A DNA stretch of 64,000 nucleotides from contig NC_079977.1 of assembly GCF_029852145.1 (NCBI RefSeq), positions 7,646,837-7,710,836 of the forward strand, given 5' to 3'. This stretch comes from Microplitis mediator (lineage: Eukaryota; Arthropoda; Insecta; Hymenoptera; Braconidae). Positions 31,673 through 44,700 of this stretch are shown piece by piece (positions within the stretch are counted from its first letter, which is position 1; the number at the start of each line of letters is the position of its first letter). The notes beneath the pieces are model-generated. The model ran no database searches. It was not told the DNA's origin and was given only the letters and a program-made list of their open reading frames with translations. The position numbers were made by a program, and so were the translations under genes.

Positions 31673-32022
31673 TTACGAGATTACAAAAAATGTGTGAATC
31701 TAAAATTGATGGCTATAAGAGGATGAGCAAGGATACTCATCTCTTTGGGTATAATAAAAATATTCAAATATTTTCTAAAAGATCTCATATTCTAATGACT
31801 AATAAGAAAACCCAGCTATTTGACGACAACCTAATATAATTTCTACGCCTAATACTGCAATAAACTCATTAAACTTAAGTAAAAATAAAAAAAAAACAAA
31901 CGTTTCAACTATAATTTTAAGCGAATTTTAAGTGTCAATTGTAGACAAAAAAAATTGTTTTAACATAATAATAAAAATCTATAATGATAGATGTGCGACT
32001 GAACATCAGTCTTATTCATCTA
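31673..32022. other. Intergenic AT-rich DNA, nothing recognised
   Basis: Stop-rich in all frames. No repeat or RNA gene seen. Confidence 0.4.
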
Positions 32023-33342
32023 CACCCGGGTCAAAAAAAAATCTTAAATTTGACTTGATTTAACTTAATTTCCTTTAAAGTCGTCGATATGCCGACAACT
32101 GTATTCCACATTTTAACTTTTTAAACTTTTTTTGACTTAATATTGACTTAATCTTGACTTTTTTTAACTTTTTTGCCTTAGATTAGACTTTTTTTGACTT
32201 AAATTGTTTAGCTTCCTTTAATTTAACTTTTTTTGACTTAAATTATTTCATTGCCTTAAATTTGACTTATTTTGTCTTAAAAAAACAACTGGTTATCGAT
32301 TCGAAATCTAGTTTTATATTTGACTTAATTTTAACTTGAAAATTAAGTCAAATCGAATGTGGTTTTTATACTTATTTATTAATTAAACTAATCTAAAATT
32401 AAAACTCAATTTTAATTATAGCAAATTTTTTAAAAATTATTTCTGATTAAATTAAAATTACTATTAAAAAAATTTTTATTGCAATTATTTTTTTTTATTC
32501 TGTTCCTGAAGAATTTGTATAAACTCTTGTTTACAATATCATTTATTTTCATACTGATTAACCAATTCTGCAATAAACGTTTTACTACCTGTATTAATGT
32601 AAAAACATACCGATAATAAATTTTCGACAGGAATCGCAAATACATTTTCAATTACAATGAATTCATATAAGTGTGATAGTTGGAGAAGTCTGACAGGCTC
32701 TTTGAAAGGTTTTGTTTGCAGAAGAGTTATTATTGCAAAATGATGGCCAAGGAACTTACAATTACTAATTTTTTGACAATCGCATATTTTATCAATAATT
32801 TTTATAAAAGAATGAAGAAGACCAAAACGTTTTTCATTCAAGTATTTAAATGCTACATAAGAAGAAATATTTGTTAATGTTTCTTTATAATTTTTTGATA
32901 TAAACAATATACCATTTAATAATAATCAAAAGTATTCTAAACCATAAACACCTTGAATATTTATTACTATCATTAATTATATGTTACTAATTATAAGTAT
33001 TTTTTTAATTTGCGTTGTAACTGGCTAATTTTGTTTTATTCTGACTTTAATGTGACTTTTTTTAACTTAAATCTAAGTAAAATGTATTTAATTCGGCGCA
33101 ATTCTAACTTGAATGTGACTTTTTTTGTCTTAAATATAAAAGAAATAGAGTCAAACAGAACCAGTTTTGACTTAAACGTGACTTATTTTGTCTTAAATCG
33201 ATCCTAACTAAGCCAGAAAAAGTCAAATCTAAGTCAAGTGTTATGGAAATTTTACACTGACTAAAAAATTGAACTTAGTTGAATTTGAAGGATTTTGACT
33301 TAAATTTTAAGTCATAATTGAGATTTTTTTTCGACCCGGGCA
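32023..33342. mobile_element. CCCGGGTC-ended element with TTGACTTAA repeats
   Basis: Left CACCCGGGTCAAAAAAAAAT, right reversed TGCCCGGGTCGAAAAAAAAT. Subterminal blocks on both sides repeat TTTGACTTAATTT/AACTTTTTTTGACTTAA. The centre (32400-32960) is different and carries an open frame on the minus strand. The layout (tandem subterminal repeats around a core) resembles the CCCGACTAG and CCCGATG elements earlier in the window. Confidence 0.68.
32539..32934 (-). CDS. Unrecognised ORF or gene fragment inside CCCGGGTC element
   Basis: The minus-strand frame is open from an in-frame TGA just upstream (about 32935) to the stop at 32539. It has no ATG at its start; a TTG lies at 32907. The product of about 125 residues looks protein-like, with mixed composition: Cys-x-Cys (KICDCQKISNC), GHHFAIITLLQTKPFKEPVR and LSHLYEFIVIENVFAIPVEN. 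I do not recognise the family. With no start codon it could be an internal exon of a larger gene, a decayed transposon-coded protein, or a host-gene fragment captured by the element. The composition is richer than in neighbouring chance frames. Confidence 0.35.
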
Positions 33343-33551
33343 CATACGGAAGGCTATTTTCGCCCTCCACATTTTCACCCGACTCTTATCTTATTCCTTG
33401 AAATTATACAGAAGAAGATAAAATTCTGTACTCTCACTGAGTCGTATTTACGCAATTATGGCTATGCATAAGATGCCAAATTATATGAAATGAAGAACTT
33501 AAAGAATAGACTGGGCGAAAAAAAAATAATAGCTTTTTTTTTAACTTCCCG
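33343..33551. other. Short unique segment
   Basis: Includes CACATTTTCACCCGACTCTT; no gene or repeat assigned. Confidence 0.3.
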
Positions 33552-33892
33552 CACGGAAAAAAATGATTGACCATAATTGTAGTTCAACTTCTAATTATTT
33601 ATGATATGTTCAATAACTAATGTCGTTTCAATCAGTAAAAATATAATTTTAATATTTAAACTGCTACAATTAACAGTTAATCGTTGAAATATACTGCTTG
33701 AATATTTAAAATTACTATACTTAAACCTTAAAAAAATACAAAACAATTGTCAAAAAAATGCATCTGGTATTAATTTCTTATATAAAAACGTCTACGTTCT
33801 ACTCCATAATATTTGCTGAGATTCGATCTAGGTGCGCTGTTGACGAGAATCTCAGAATATTTACTAATATTTTATTTCCGTGCGCTAAGAAA
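33552..33892. mobile_element. 341-bp MITE with CACGGAAA ends
   Basis: Left CACGGAAAAAAATGATTGAC; right reversed CACGGAAATAAAATATTAGT. Both outer neighbours are GC (GC-CACGG / CCGTG-CGC). No coding content. Confidence 0.6.
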
Positions 33893-34490
33893 ATTGAAAA
33901 TTTTCGAAAATTCAGGAAGTTATTGGTTTAGGTCCCATTTTCAAAAATGAAATTTCTATCAGATCTTGACGTTTTGAGTTTCTAGGAAGCTATTCTGACT
34001 AATTTCAAGGTGATGTTGAAGTGTATGTATGCATGTATGTACGTACGTACGTATATATTATAAATAGTCGGTAACTTTTGAACGGATGAACCGATTTACC
34101 CCATGAAAATAATATATATTTTCGATACAAAAATTATATATGTACTGTTAGGTATAAAATACAATAAAAATACATAAAAAATATAAAAAATATATATTTT
34201 AATATATGCAAAATATAGTTAAAATATATGGAATATGCATTTCAATTATATCACTTTAGGCCAATTTTCGTGTATTTGAAATACATATAAAATACAAATA
34301 AAATATATAGAAAAATACAAAGAAAAATGTATGCTTAAAATGTATCTTAAATACAAGAAAAATACATAAACAATATATTCTAGAATATCGAAGAAATTTA
34401 AATATGAAAAAAAGCTTGTCAGCTAGTTCCAGCCGTTAGTAATAATCCAAACAATGATGCTTTAAATGTCTGGGTAGAAAAAAAAGAAGA
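33893..34490. repeat. Dispersed-repeat debris at the satellite border
   Basis: A TGTATGTATGCATGTATGTA / ACGTACGTACGT stretch near 34025-34060 is followed by a degenerate relative of the 27591-28230 foldback (34100-34420). After that comes about 70 bp of unassigned sequence before the first satellite monomer. Confidence 0.45.
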
Positions 34491-35329
34491 AAGAATTATG
34501 ATTGGGCAATTGATTTGTCCCAACTAGAGAACCATGTGCTAATGGATTTCCAACTTGAACCAACTGAAACCAACTCTACTCCTATGTTTTTTTCAAGTAA
34601 AAAAAAATTATGATTGGGCGAATAATTTGTCTCAACTAGAGATACATGTGCTAATTGATTTCCAACTTGAACCAACTGAACCAAACTCTACTCCTATGTT
34701 TTTTTCGAGTACAAAAGTATTATGATTGGGCAAATAATTTGTCCCAACTAGAGACCCATGTGCTAATGGATTTCCAACGTAAACCAGCTGAACCCAACTC
34801 TACTCCTATGTTTTTTTCAAGTAAAAAAAAATTATGATTGGGCAAATAATTTGTCCCAACTAGAGATCCATGTGCTAATGGATTTCCAACTTGAACCAAC
34901 TGAAACCAACTCTACTCCTATGTTTTTTTCAAGTGAAAAAAAATTATGGTGGGCAAATAATTTGTCCCAACTAGAGATCCAAGTGCTAAGGGATTTCCCA
35001 CTTGAACCAACTGAACCCAACTCTACTCCTATGTTTGTTTCAAGTAAAAAAAAATTATGATTGGGCAAATAATTTGTCCCAACTAGAGATCCAAGTGCTA
35101 ATGGATTTCCAACTTGAACCAACTGAACCCAACTTTATTCCTATGTTTTTTTCGAGTAAAAAAAAATTATAATTGGGCAAATAATTTGTTCCAACTAGAG
35201 ATCCATGTGCTAATAGATTTCCAACTTGAACCAACTGAATTCAACTCTACTCCTATGTTTTTTTCAAGTGAAAAAAATTATGATTAGGCAAACAATTTGT
35301 CCCAACTAGAGATCCATGTGCTAATGGAT

Positions 35330-37480
35330 TTCCAACTTGAACCAACTGAACCCAACTTTACTCCTATGTTTTTTTCAAGTAAAAAAAAATTATGATTGGG
35401 CAAATAATTTGTCCCAACTAGAGATCCATGTGCTAAATGATTTCCAACTTGAACCAACTGAACCCAACTCTACTCCTATGTTTTTTTCAAGTAAAAAAAA
35501 ATTATGATTAGGCAAACAATTTGTCCCAACTTGAGACCCATGTGCTAATGGGATTCCAACTTGAACCAACTGAACCCAACTCTACTCCTATTTTTTTTTC
35601 AAGTAAAAAAAAATTAAGATTCGGCAAATAATTTGTCCCAACTAGAGAGCCATGTGCTAATGGATTTCCAACTTGAACCAACTGAAACCAACTCTACTCC
35701 AATATTTTTTTCAAGTAGAAAAAAATTATGATTGGGCAAATAATTTGTCCCAACTTGAGACCCATGTGCTAATGGGATTCCAACTTGGACCAACTGAACC
35801 CAACTCTACTCCTATGTTTTTTTCGAGTAAAAAAAAATTATAATTAGGCAAATAATTTGTCCCAACTAGAGATCCATGTGCTAATGGATTTCCAACTTGA
35901 ACCAACTAGTCCCAACTCCACTCCTACGTTTTTTTCGAGTAAAAAAGAATTATGATTGGGCAAACAATTTGTCCCAACTAGAGATCCATGTGCTAATGGA
36001 TTTCCAACTTGAACCAATTAGTCCCAACTCTACTCCTATGTTTTTTTCGAGTAAAAAAGAATTATGATTGGGCAAATAATTTGTCTCAACTAGAGATACA
36101 GGTGCTAATAGGATTCCAACTTGAACCAACTGAACCCAACTCTACTCTTATGTTTTTTTCAAGTTAAAAAAAATTAAGATTCGGCAAATAATTTGTCCCA
36201 ACTAGAGATCCATGTGCTAATGGATTTCCAACTTGAACCAACTAAACCAAACTCTACTCCTATGTTTTTTTCGAGTAAAAAAAAATTATAATTGGGCAAA
36301 TAATTTGTCCCAACTAGAGATCCATGTGCTAATGGATTTCCAGCTTAAACCAACTGAAACCAACTCTACTCCTATGTTTTTTTCAAGGAGAGAAAATTAT
36401 GATTACGCAAATAATTTGTCCCAAGTAGAGATCCATGTGCTAATGGATTTCCAATCTGAACCAACTAGTCCCAACTCTACTCCTATGTTTTCTTCAAGTT
36501 AAAAAAAAATTATGAATGGGCAAATAATTTGTCCCAACTAGAGATCCATGTGCTAATGGATTTCCAGCTTGAACCAACTGAACCAAACTCTACTCCTATG
36601 TATTTTTCAAGTAAAAAAAAATGATGATTGGGCAAATAATTTGTCCCAACTAGAGATCCATGTGCTAATGGATTTCCAACATGGACCAACTGAAAGCAAC
36701 TCTACTCCTATGTTTTCTTCAAGTAAAAAAAAATTATGATTGGGCAAATAATTTGTCTCAACTAGAGATACAGGTGCTAATAGGATTCCAACTTGAACCA
36801 ACTGAACCCAACTCTACTACTATGTTTTTTTCAAGTAAAAAAAAATTATGATTGGGCTAATTATTTGTCCCAACTAGAGATCCATGTGCTAATGGATTTC
36901 CAGATTGAACCAACTGAACCAAACTCTACTCCTATGTATTTTTCAAGTAAAAAAAATTGATGATTGGGCAAATAATTTGTCCCAACTAGAGATCCATGTG
37001 CTAATGGATTTCCAGCTTGAACCAACTGAAACCAACTCTACTCCTATGTTTTCTTCAAGTAAAAAAAAATTATGATTGAGCAAATAATTTGTCCCAACTA
37101 GAGATCCATGTGCTAATGGATTTCCAACTTGAACCAACTGAAAGCAACTCTACTCCTATGTTTTCTTCAAGTAAAAAAAAATTATGATTGGGCAAATAAT
37201 TTGTCTCAACTAGAGATACATGTGCTAATGGGATTCCAACTTGAACCAACTGAACTCAACTCTACTCCTATGTTTTTTTCAAGTAAAAAAAAATTGATGA
37301 TTGGGCAAATAATTTGTCCCAACTAGAGATCCATGTGCTAATGGATTTCCAACTTGAACCAACTGAAACCAACTCTACTCCTATGTTTTTTTCGAGTAAA
37401 AAAAAATTATTATTGGGCAAATAATTTGTCCCAACTAGAGTTCCATGTGCTAATTGATTTCCAACTTGAACCAACTGAAC
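35330..37480. repeat. Higher-order repeat block H1, copy 1
   Basis: A run of monomers with private variants (TGCTAAATGATT at 35431, CAAGGAGAGAAAATTATG near 36385, TATGTATTTTTCAAG near 36598) recurs in the same order at 39362-41740, shifted by 4032 bp, exactly 36 monomers. Confidence 0.85.
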
Positions 37481-37849
37481 CCAACTCTACTCCTATGTTT
37501 TTTTCAAGTAAAAAAAAATTAAGATTGGGCAAATAATTTGTCCCAACTAGAGATCCATGTGCTAATAGATTTCCAACTTGAACCAACTAGTCCCAACTCT
37601 ACTCCTATGTTTTTTTCGAGTAAAAAAGAATTATGATTGGGCAAATAATTTGTCCCAACTAGAGATCCATGTGCTGATGGATTTCCAACTTGAACCAACT
37701 GATACCAACTCTACTCCTATGTTTTCTTCAAGTACAAAAAAATTATGAATGGGCAAATAATTTGTCCCAACTAGAGTTCCATGTGCTAATGGATTTCCAG
37801 CTTGAACCAACTGAACCAAACTCTACTCCTATGTTTTTTTCAAGTAAAA

Positions 37850-39200
37850 AAAAATTATGATTGAGCAAATAATTTGACCCAACTAGAGATCCATGTGCTA
37901 ATGGATTTCCATCTTAAACCAACTGGAAGCAACTCTACTCCTATGTTTTTTTCAAGTAGAGAAAAATTATGATTAGGCAAACAATTTGTCCCAACTAGAG
38001 ACCCATGTGCTAATGGATTTCCAACTTGAACCAACTGAACCCAACTCTACTCCTATGTATTTTTCAAGTAAAAAAAAATTATGATTGGGCGAATAATTTG
38101 TCTCAACTAGAGATACATGTGCTAATGGGATTCCAACTTGAACCAACCGAACCCAACTCTACTCCTATTTTTTTTTCAAGTAAAAAAAAATTAAGATTCG
38201 GCAAATAATTTGTCCCAACTAGAGAGCCATGTGCTAATGGATTTCCAACTTGAACCAACTGAACCCAACTTTACTCCTATGTTTTTTTCGAGTAAAAAAA
38301 AATTATAATTAGGCAAATAATTTGTCCCAACTAGAGATCCATGTGCTAATGGATTTCCAACTTGAACCAACTAGTCCCAACTCCACTCCTACGTTTTTAT
38401 CGAGTAAAAAAGAATTATGATTGGGCAAATAATTTGTCCCAACTAGAGATCCATGTGCTATAGGATTTCCAGCTTGAACCAACTGAACCAAACTCTACTC
38501 CTATGTTTTTTTCAAGTAAAAAAAAATTATGATTGAGCAAATAATTTGACCCAAATAGAGATCCATGTGCTAATGGATTTCCATCTTGAACCAACTGGAA
38601 GCAACTCTACTCCTATGTTTTTTTCAAGTAGAGAAAAATTATGATTAGGCAAACAATTTGTCCCAACTAGAGACCCATGTGCTAATGGATTTCCAACTTG
38701 AACCAACTGAACCCAACTCTACTCCTATGTATTTTTCAAGTAAAAAAAAATTATGATTGGGCGAATAATTTGTCTCAACTAGAGATACATGTGCTAATGG
38801 GATTCCAACTTGAACCAACTGAACCCAACTCTACTCCTATTTTTTTTTCAAGTAAAAAAAAATTAAGATTCGGCAAATAATTTGTCCCAACTAGAGAGCC
38901 ATGTGCTAATGGATTTCCAACTTGAACCAACTAAACCAAACTCTACTCCTATGTATTTTTCAAGTAACAAAAAATGATGATTGGGCAAATAATTTGTCCC
39001 AACTAGAGTTCCATGTGCTATAGGATTTCCAGCTTGAACCAACTGAACCAAACTCTACTCCTATGTTTTTTTCAAGTAAAAAAAAATTATGATTGAGCAA
39101 ATAATTTGACCCAAATAGAGATCCATGTGCTAATGGATTTCCAACTTGAACCAACTGAAAGCAACTCTACTCCTATTTTTTTTTCAAGTAAAAAAAAATT
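37850..39200. repeat. Six-monomer higher-order duplication (672 bp)
   Basis: 37880-38530 and 38550-39200 share the rare variants TTTGACCCAA, CCATCTT(A/G)AACCAACTGG and AAGTAGAGAAAAATT in the same order, 672 bp apart (6 monomers). The second copy has local changes. Confidence 0.75.
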
Positions 39201-39361
39201 AAGATTCGGCAAATAATTTGTCCCAACTAGAGAGCCATGTGCTAATGGATTTCCAACTTGAACCAACTGAAAGCAACTCTACTCCTATGTTTTTTCAAGT
39301 AAAAAAAAATTAAGATTGGGCAAATAATTTGTCCCAACTAGAGATCCAAGTGCTAATGGAT

Positions 39362-41740
39362 TTCCAACTTGAACCAACTGAACCCAACTTTACTCCTATG
39401 TTTTTTTCAAGTAAAAAAAAATTATGATTGGGCAAATAATTTGTCCCAACTAGAGATCCATGTGCTAAATGATTTCCAACTTGAACCAACTGAACCCAAC
39501 TCTACTCCTATGTTTTTTTCAAGTAAAAAAAAATTATGATTAGGCAAACAATTTGTCCCAACTTGAGACCCATGTGCTAATGGGATTCCAACTTGAACCA
39601 ACTGAACCCAACTCTACTCCTATTTTTTTTTCAAGTAAAAAAAAATTAAGATTCGGCAAATAATTTGTCCCAACTAGAGAGCCATGTGCTAATGGATTTC
39701 CAACTTGAACCAACTGAAACCAACTCTACTCCAATATTTTTTTCAAGTAGAAAAAAATTATGATTGGGCAAATAATTTGTCCCAACTTGAGACCCATGTG
39801 CTAATGGGATTCCAACTTGGACCAACTGAACCCAACTCTACTCCTATGTTTTTTTCGAGTAAAAAAAAATTATAATTAGGCAAATAATTTGTCCCAACTA
39901 GAGATCCATGTGCTAATGGATTTCCAACTTGAACCAACTAGTCCCAACTCCACTCCTACGTTTTTTTCGAGTAAAAAAGAATTATGATTGGGCAAACAAT
40001 TTGTCCCAACTAGAGATCCATGTGCTAATGGATTTCCAACTTGAACCAATTAGTCCCAACTCTACTCCTATGTTTTTTTCGAGTAAAAAAGAATTATGAT
40101 TGGGCAAATAATTTGTCTCAACTAGAGATACAGGTGCTAATAGGATTCCAACTTGAACCAACTGAACCCAACTCTACTCTTATGTTTTTTTCAAGTTAAA
40201 AAAAATTAAGATTCGGCAAATAATTTGTCCCAACTAGAGATCCATGTGCTAATGGATTTCCAACTTGAACCAACTAAACCAAACTCTACTCCTATGTTTT
40301 TTTCGAGTAAAAAAAAATTATAATTGGGCAAATAATTTGTCCCAACTAGAGATCCATGTGCTAATGGATTTCCAGCTTAAACGGACTGAAACCAACTCTA
40401 CTCCTATGTTTTTTTCAAGGAGAGAAAATTATGATTACGCAAATAATTTGTCCCAAGTAGAGATCCATGTGCTAATGGATTTCCAATCTGAACCAACTAG
40501 TCCCAACTCTACTCCTATGTTTTCTTCAAGTTAAAAAAAAATTATGAATGGGCAAATAATTTGTCCCAACTAGAGATCCATGTGCTAATGGATTTCCAGC
40601 TTGAACCAACTGAACCAAACTCTACTCCTATGTATTTTTCAAGTAAAAAAAAATGATGATTGGGCAAATAATTTGTCCCAACTAGAGATCCATGTGCTAA
40701 TGGATTTCCAACATGGACCAACTGAAAGCAACTCTACTCCTATGTTTTCTTCAAGTAAAAAAAAATTATGATTGGGCAAATAATTTGTCTCAACTAGAGA
40801 TACAGGTGCTAATAGGATTCCAACTTGAACCAACTGAACCCAACTCTACTACTATGTTTTTTTCAAGTAAAAAAAAATTATGATTGGGCTAATTATTTGT
40901 CCCAACTAGAGATCCATGTGCTAATGGATTTCCAGATTGAACCAACTGAACCAAACTCTACTCCTATGTATTTTTCAAGTAAAAAAAATTGATGATTGGG
41001 CAAATAATTTGTCCCAACTAGAGATCCATGTGCTAATGGATTTCCAGCTTGAACCAACTGAAACCAACTCTACTCCTATGTTTTCTTCAAGTAAAAAAAA
41101 ATTATGATTGAGCAAATAATTTGTCCCAACTAGAGATCCATGTGCTAATGGATTTCCAGCTTGAACCAACTGAACCAAACTCTACTCCTATGTATTTTTC
41201 AAGTAAAAAAAATTGATGATTGGGCAAATAATTTGTCCCAACTAGAGATCCATGTGCTAATGGATTTCCAGCTTGAACCAACTGAAACCAACTCTACTCC
41301 TATGTTTTCTTCAAGTAAAAAAAAATTATGATTGAGCAAATAATTTGTCCCAACTAGAGATCCATGTGCTAATGGATTTCCAACTTGAACCAACTGAAAG
41401 CAACTCTACTCCTATGTTTTCTTCAAGTAAAAAAAAATTATGATTGGGCAAATAATTTGTCTCAACTAGAGATACATGTGCTAATGGGATTCCAACTTGA
41501 ACCAACTGAACTCAACTCTACTCCTATGTTTTTTTCAAGTAAAAAAAAATTGATGATTGGGCAAATAATTTGTCCCAACTAGAGATCCATGTGCTAATGG
41601 ATTTCCAACTTGAACCAACTGAAACCAACTCTACTCCTATGTTTTTTTCGAGTAAAAAAAAATTATTATTGGGCAAATAATTTGTCCCAACTAGAGATCC
41701 ATGTGCTAATGGATTTCCAACTTGAACCAACTGAACCAAA
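39362..41740. repeat. Higher-order repeat block H1, copy 2
   Basis: Matches 35330-37480. An extra two-monomer (224-bp) duplication at about 41105-41330 shifts the register from 4032 to 4256 bp afterward. That dates the small duplication after the large one. Confidence 0.85.
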
Positions 41741-43769
41741 CTCTACTCCTATGTTTTTTTCAAGTAAAAACAAATTACAAATGGGCAAATAATTTGTCCC
41801 AACTAGAGATCCATGTGCTAATGGATTTCCAACTTGAACCAACTGAACCCAACTCTACTCCTATGTTTTTTTCGAGTAAAAAAGTATTATGATTGGGCAA
41901 ATAATTTGTCCCAACTAGAGATCCATGTGCTAATGGATTTTCAACTTGAACCAACTGAAACCAACTCTACTCCTATGTTTTCTTCAAGTAAAAAAAATTA
42001 TGAATGGGCAAATAATTTGTCTCAACTAGAGATACATGTGCTAATGGGATTCCAACTTGAACCAACTGAAACCAACTCTACTCCTATGTTTTTTTCAAGT
42101 AAATAAGAAATATGATTGGGCGAATAATTTGTCCCAACTAGAGATCCATGTGCTAATGGATTTCCAACTTGAACCAGCTGAACCAAACTCTACTCCTATG
42201 TTTTTTTCGAGTACAATAGTATTATGATTGGGCAAATAATTTGTCCCAACTAGAGACCCATGTGCTAATGGATTTTCAACTTGAACCAACTGAACCCAAC
42301 TCTACTCCTATGTTTTTTTCAAGTAAAAACAAATTATGAATGGGCAAATAATTTGTCCCAACTAGAGATCCATGTGCTAATGGATTTTCAACTTGAACAC
42401 ACTAGTCCCAACGCTACTCCTTTGTTTTTTTCGAGTAAAAAAAAATTATGAATGGGCAAATAATTTGTCCCAACTAGAGATCCATGTGCTAATGGGATTC
42501 CAACTTGAACCAACTGAAACCAACTCTACTCCTATGTTTTTTTCAAGTAAATAAAAAATATGATTGGGCGAATAATTTGTCCCAACTAGAGATCCATGTG
42601 CTAATGGATTTCCAACTTGAACACACTAGTCCCAACTCTACTCCTATGTTTTTTTCGAGTAAAAAAAAATTATGAATGGGCAAATAATTTGTCCCAACTA
42701 GAGATCCATGTGCTAATGGATTTCCAACTTGAACCAACTGAAACCAACTCTACTCCTATGTTTTCTTCAAGTAAAAAAAAATTATGAATGGGCAAATAAT
42801 TTGTCCCAACTATAGATCCATGTGCTAATGGATTTCCAGCTTAAACCAACTGAAACCAACTCTACTCCTATGTTTTCTTCAAGTAAAAAAAAATTATGAA
42901 TGGGCAAATAATTTGTCCCAACTAGAGATCCATGTGCTAATGGATTTTCAACTTGAACACACTAGTCCCAACGCTACTCCTTTGTTTTTTTCGAGTAAAA
43001 AACAATTATTATTGGGCAAATAATTTGTTTCAACTAGAGATACATGTGCTAATGGGATTCCAACTTGAACCAACTGAAACCAACTCTACTCCTATGTTTT
43101 TTTCGAGTACAAAAGTATTATGATTGGGCAAATAATTTGTCCCAACTAGAGACCCATGTGCTAATGGATTTCCAACGTAAACCAGCTGAACCCAACTCTA
43201 CTCCTATGTTTTTTTCAAGTAAAAACAAATTATGAATGGGCAAATAATTTGTCCCAACTAGAGATCCATGTGCTAATGGATTTTCAACTTGAACACACTA
43301 GTCCCAACGCTACTCCTTTGTTTTTTTCGAGTAAAAAAGAATTATTATTGGGCAAATAATTTGTTTCAACTAGAGATACATGTGCTAATGGGATTCCAAC
43401 TTGAACCAACTGAAACCAACTCTACTCCTATGTTTTTTTCAAGTAAATAAAAAATATGATTGGTTGAATAATTTGTCCCAACTAGAGATCCATGTGCTAA
43501 TGGATTTCCAGATTGAACCAACTGAACCAAACTCTACTCCTATGTATTTTTCAAGTAAAAAAAATTGATGATTGGGCAAATAATTTGTCCCAACTAGAGA
43601 TCCATGTGCTAATGGATTTCCAACTTGAACCAACTGAACCCAACTTTACTCCTATGTTTTTTTCGAGTAAAAAAAAATTATGATTGGGCAAATAATTTGT
43701 CCCAACTAGAGAGCCATGTGCTAATGGATTTCCAACTTGAACCAACTGAAAGCAACTCTACTCCTATGT

Positions 43770-44700
43770 TTTTTCAAGTAAAAAAAAATTAAGATTGGGC
43801 AAATAATTTGTCCCAACTAGAGATCCAAGTGCTAATGGATTTCCAACTTGAACCAACTGAACCCAACTTTACTCCTATGTTTTTTTCAAGTAAAAAAAAA
43901 TTATGATTGGGCAAATAATTTGTCCTAACTAGAGATCCATGTGCTAAATGATTTCCAACTTGAACCAACTGAACCCAACTCTACTCCTATGTTTTTTTCA
44001 AGTAAAAAAAAATTATGATTAGGCAAACAATTTGTCCCAACTTGAGACCCATGTGCTAATGGGATTCCAACTTGAACCAACTGAACCCAACTCTACTCCT
44101 ATTTTTTTTTCAAGTAAAAAAAAATTAAGATTCGGCAAATAATTTGTCCCAACTAGAGAGCCATGTGCTAATGGATTTCCAACTTGAACCAACTGAAACC
44201 AACTCTACTCCAATATTTTTTTCAAGTAGAAAAAAATTATGATTGGGCAAATAATTTGTCCCAACTTGAGACCCATGTGCTAATGGGATTCCAACTTGGA
44301 CCAACTGAACCCAACTCTACTCCTATGTTTTTTTCGAGTAAAAAAAAATTATAATTGGGCAAATAATTTGTCCCAACTAGAGATCCATGTGCTAATGGAT
44401 TTCCAACTTGAACCAACTAGTCCCAACGCTACTCCTATGTTTTTTTCGAGTAAAAAAGAATTATGATTGGGCAAATAATTTGTCCCAACTAGAGATCCAT
44501 GTGCTAATGGATTTCCAGCTTAAACCAACTGAAACCAACTCTACTCCTATGTTTTTTTCAAGTAGAGAAAATTATGATTACGCAAATAATTTGTCCCAAC
44601 TAGAGATCCATGTGCTAATGGATTCTCAACTTGAACCAACTAGTCCCAACTCTACTCCTATGTTTTCTTCAAGTAAAAAAAAATTATGAATGGGCAAATA
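43770..44700. repeat. Higher-order repeat block H1, partial copy 3
   Basis: The TGCTAAATGATT marker recurs at 43942 (4479 bp after copy 2, 40 monomers minus one base) with the same following variants (TCCAATATTTTTTTCAAGTA), then diverges with monomer losses. Confidence 0.7.
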
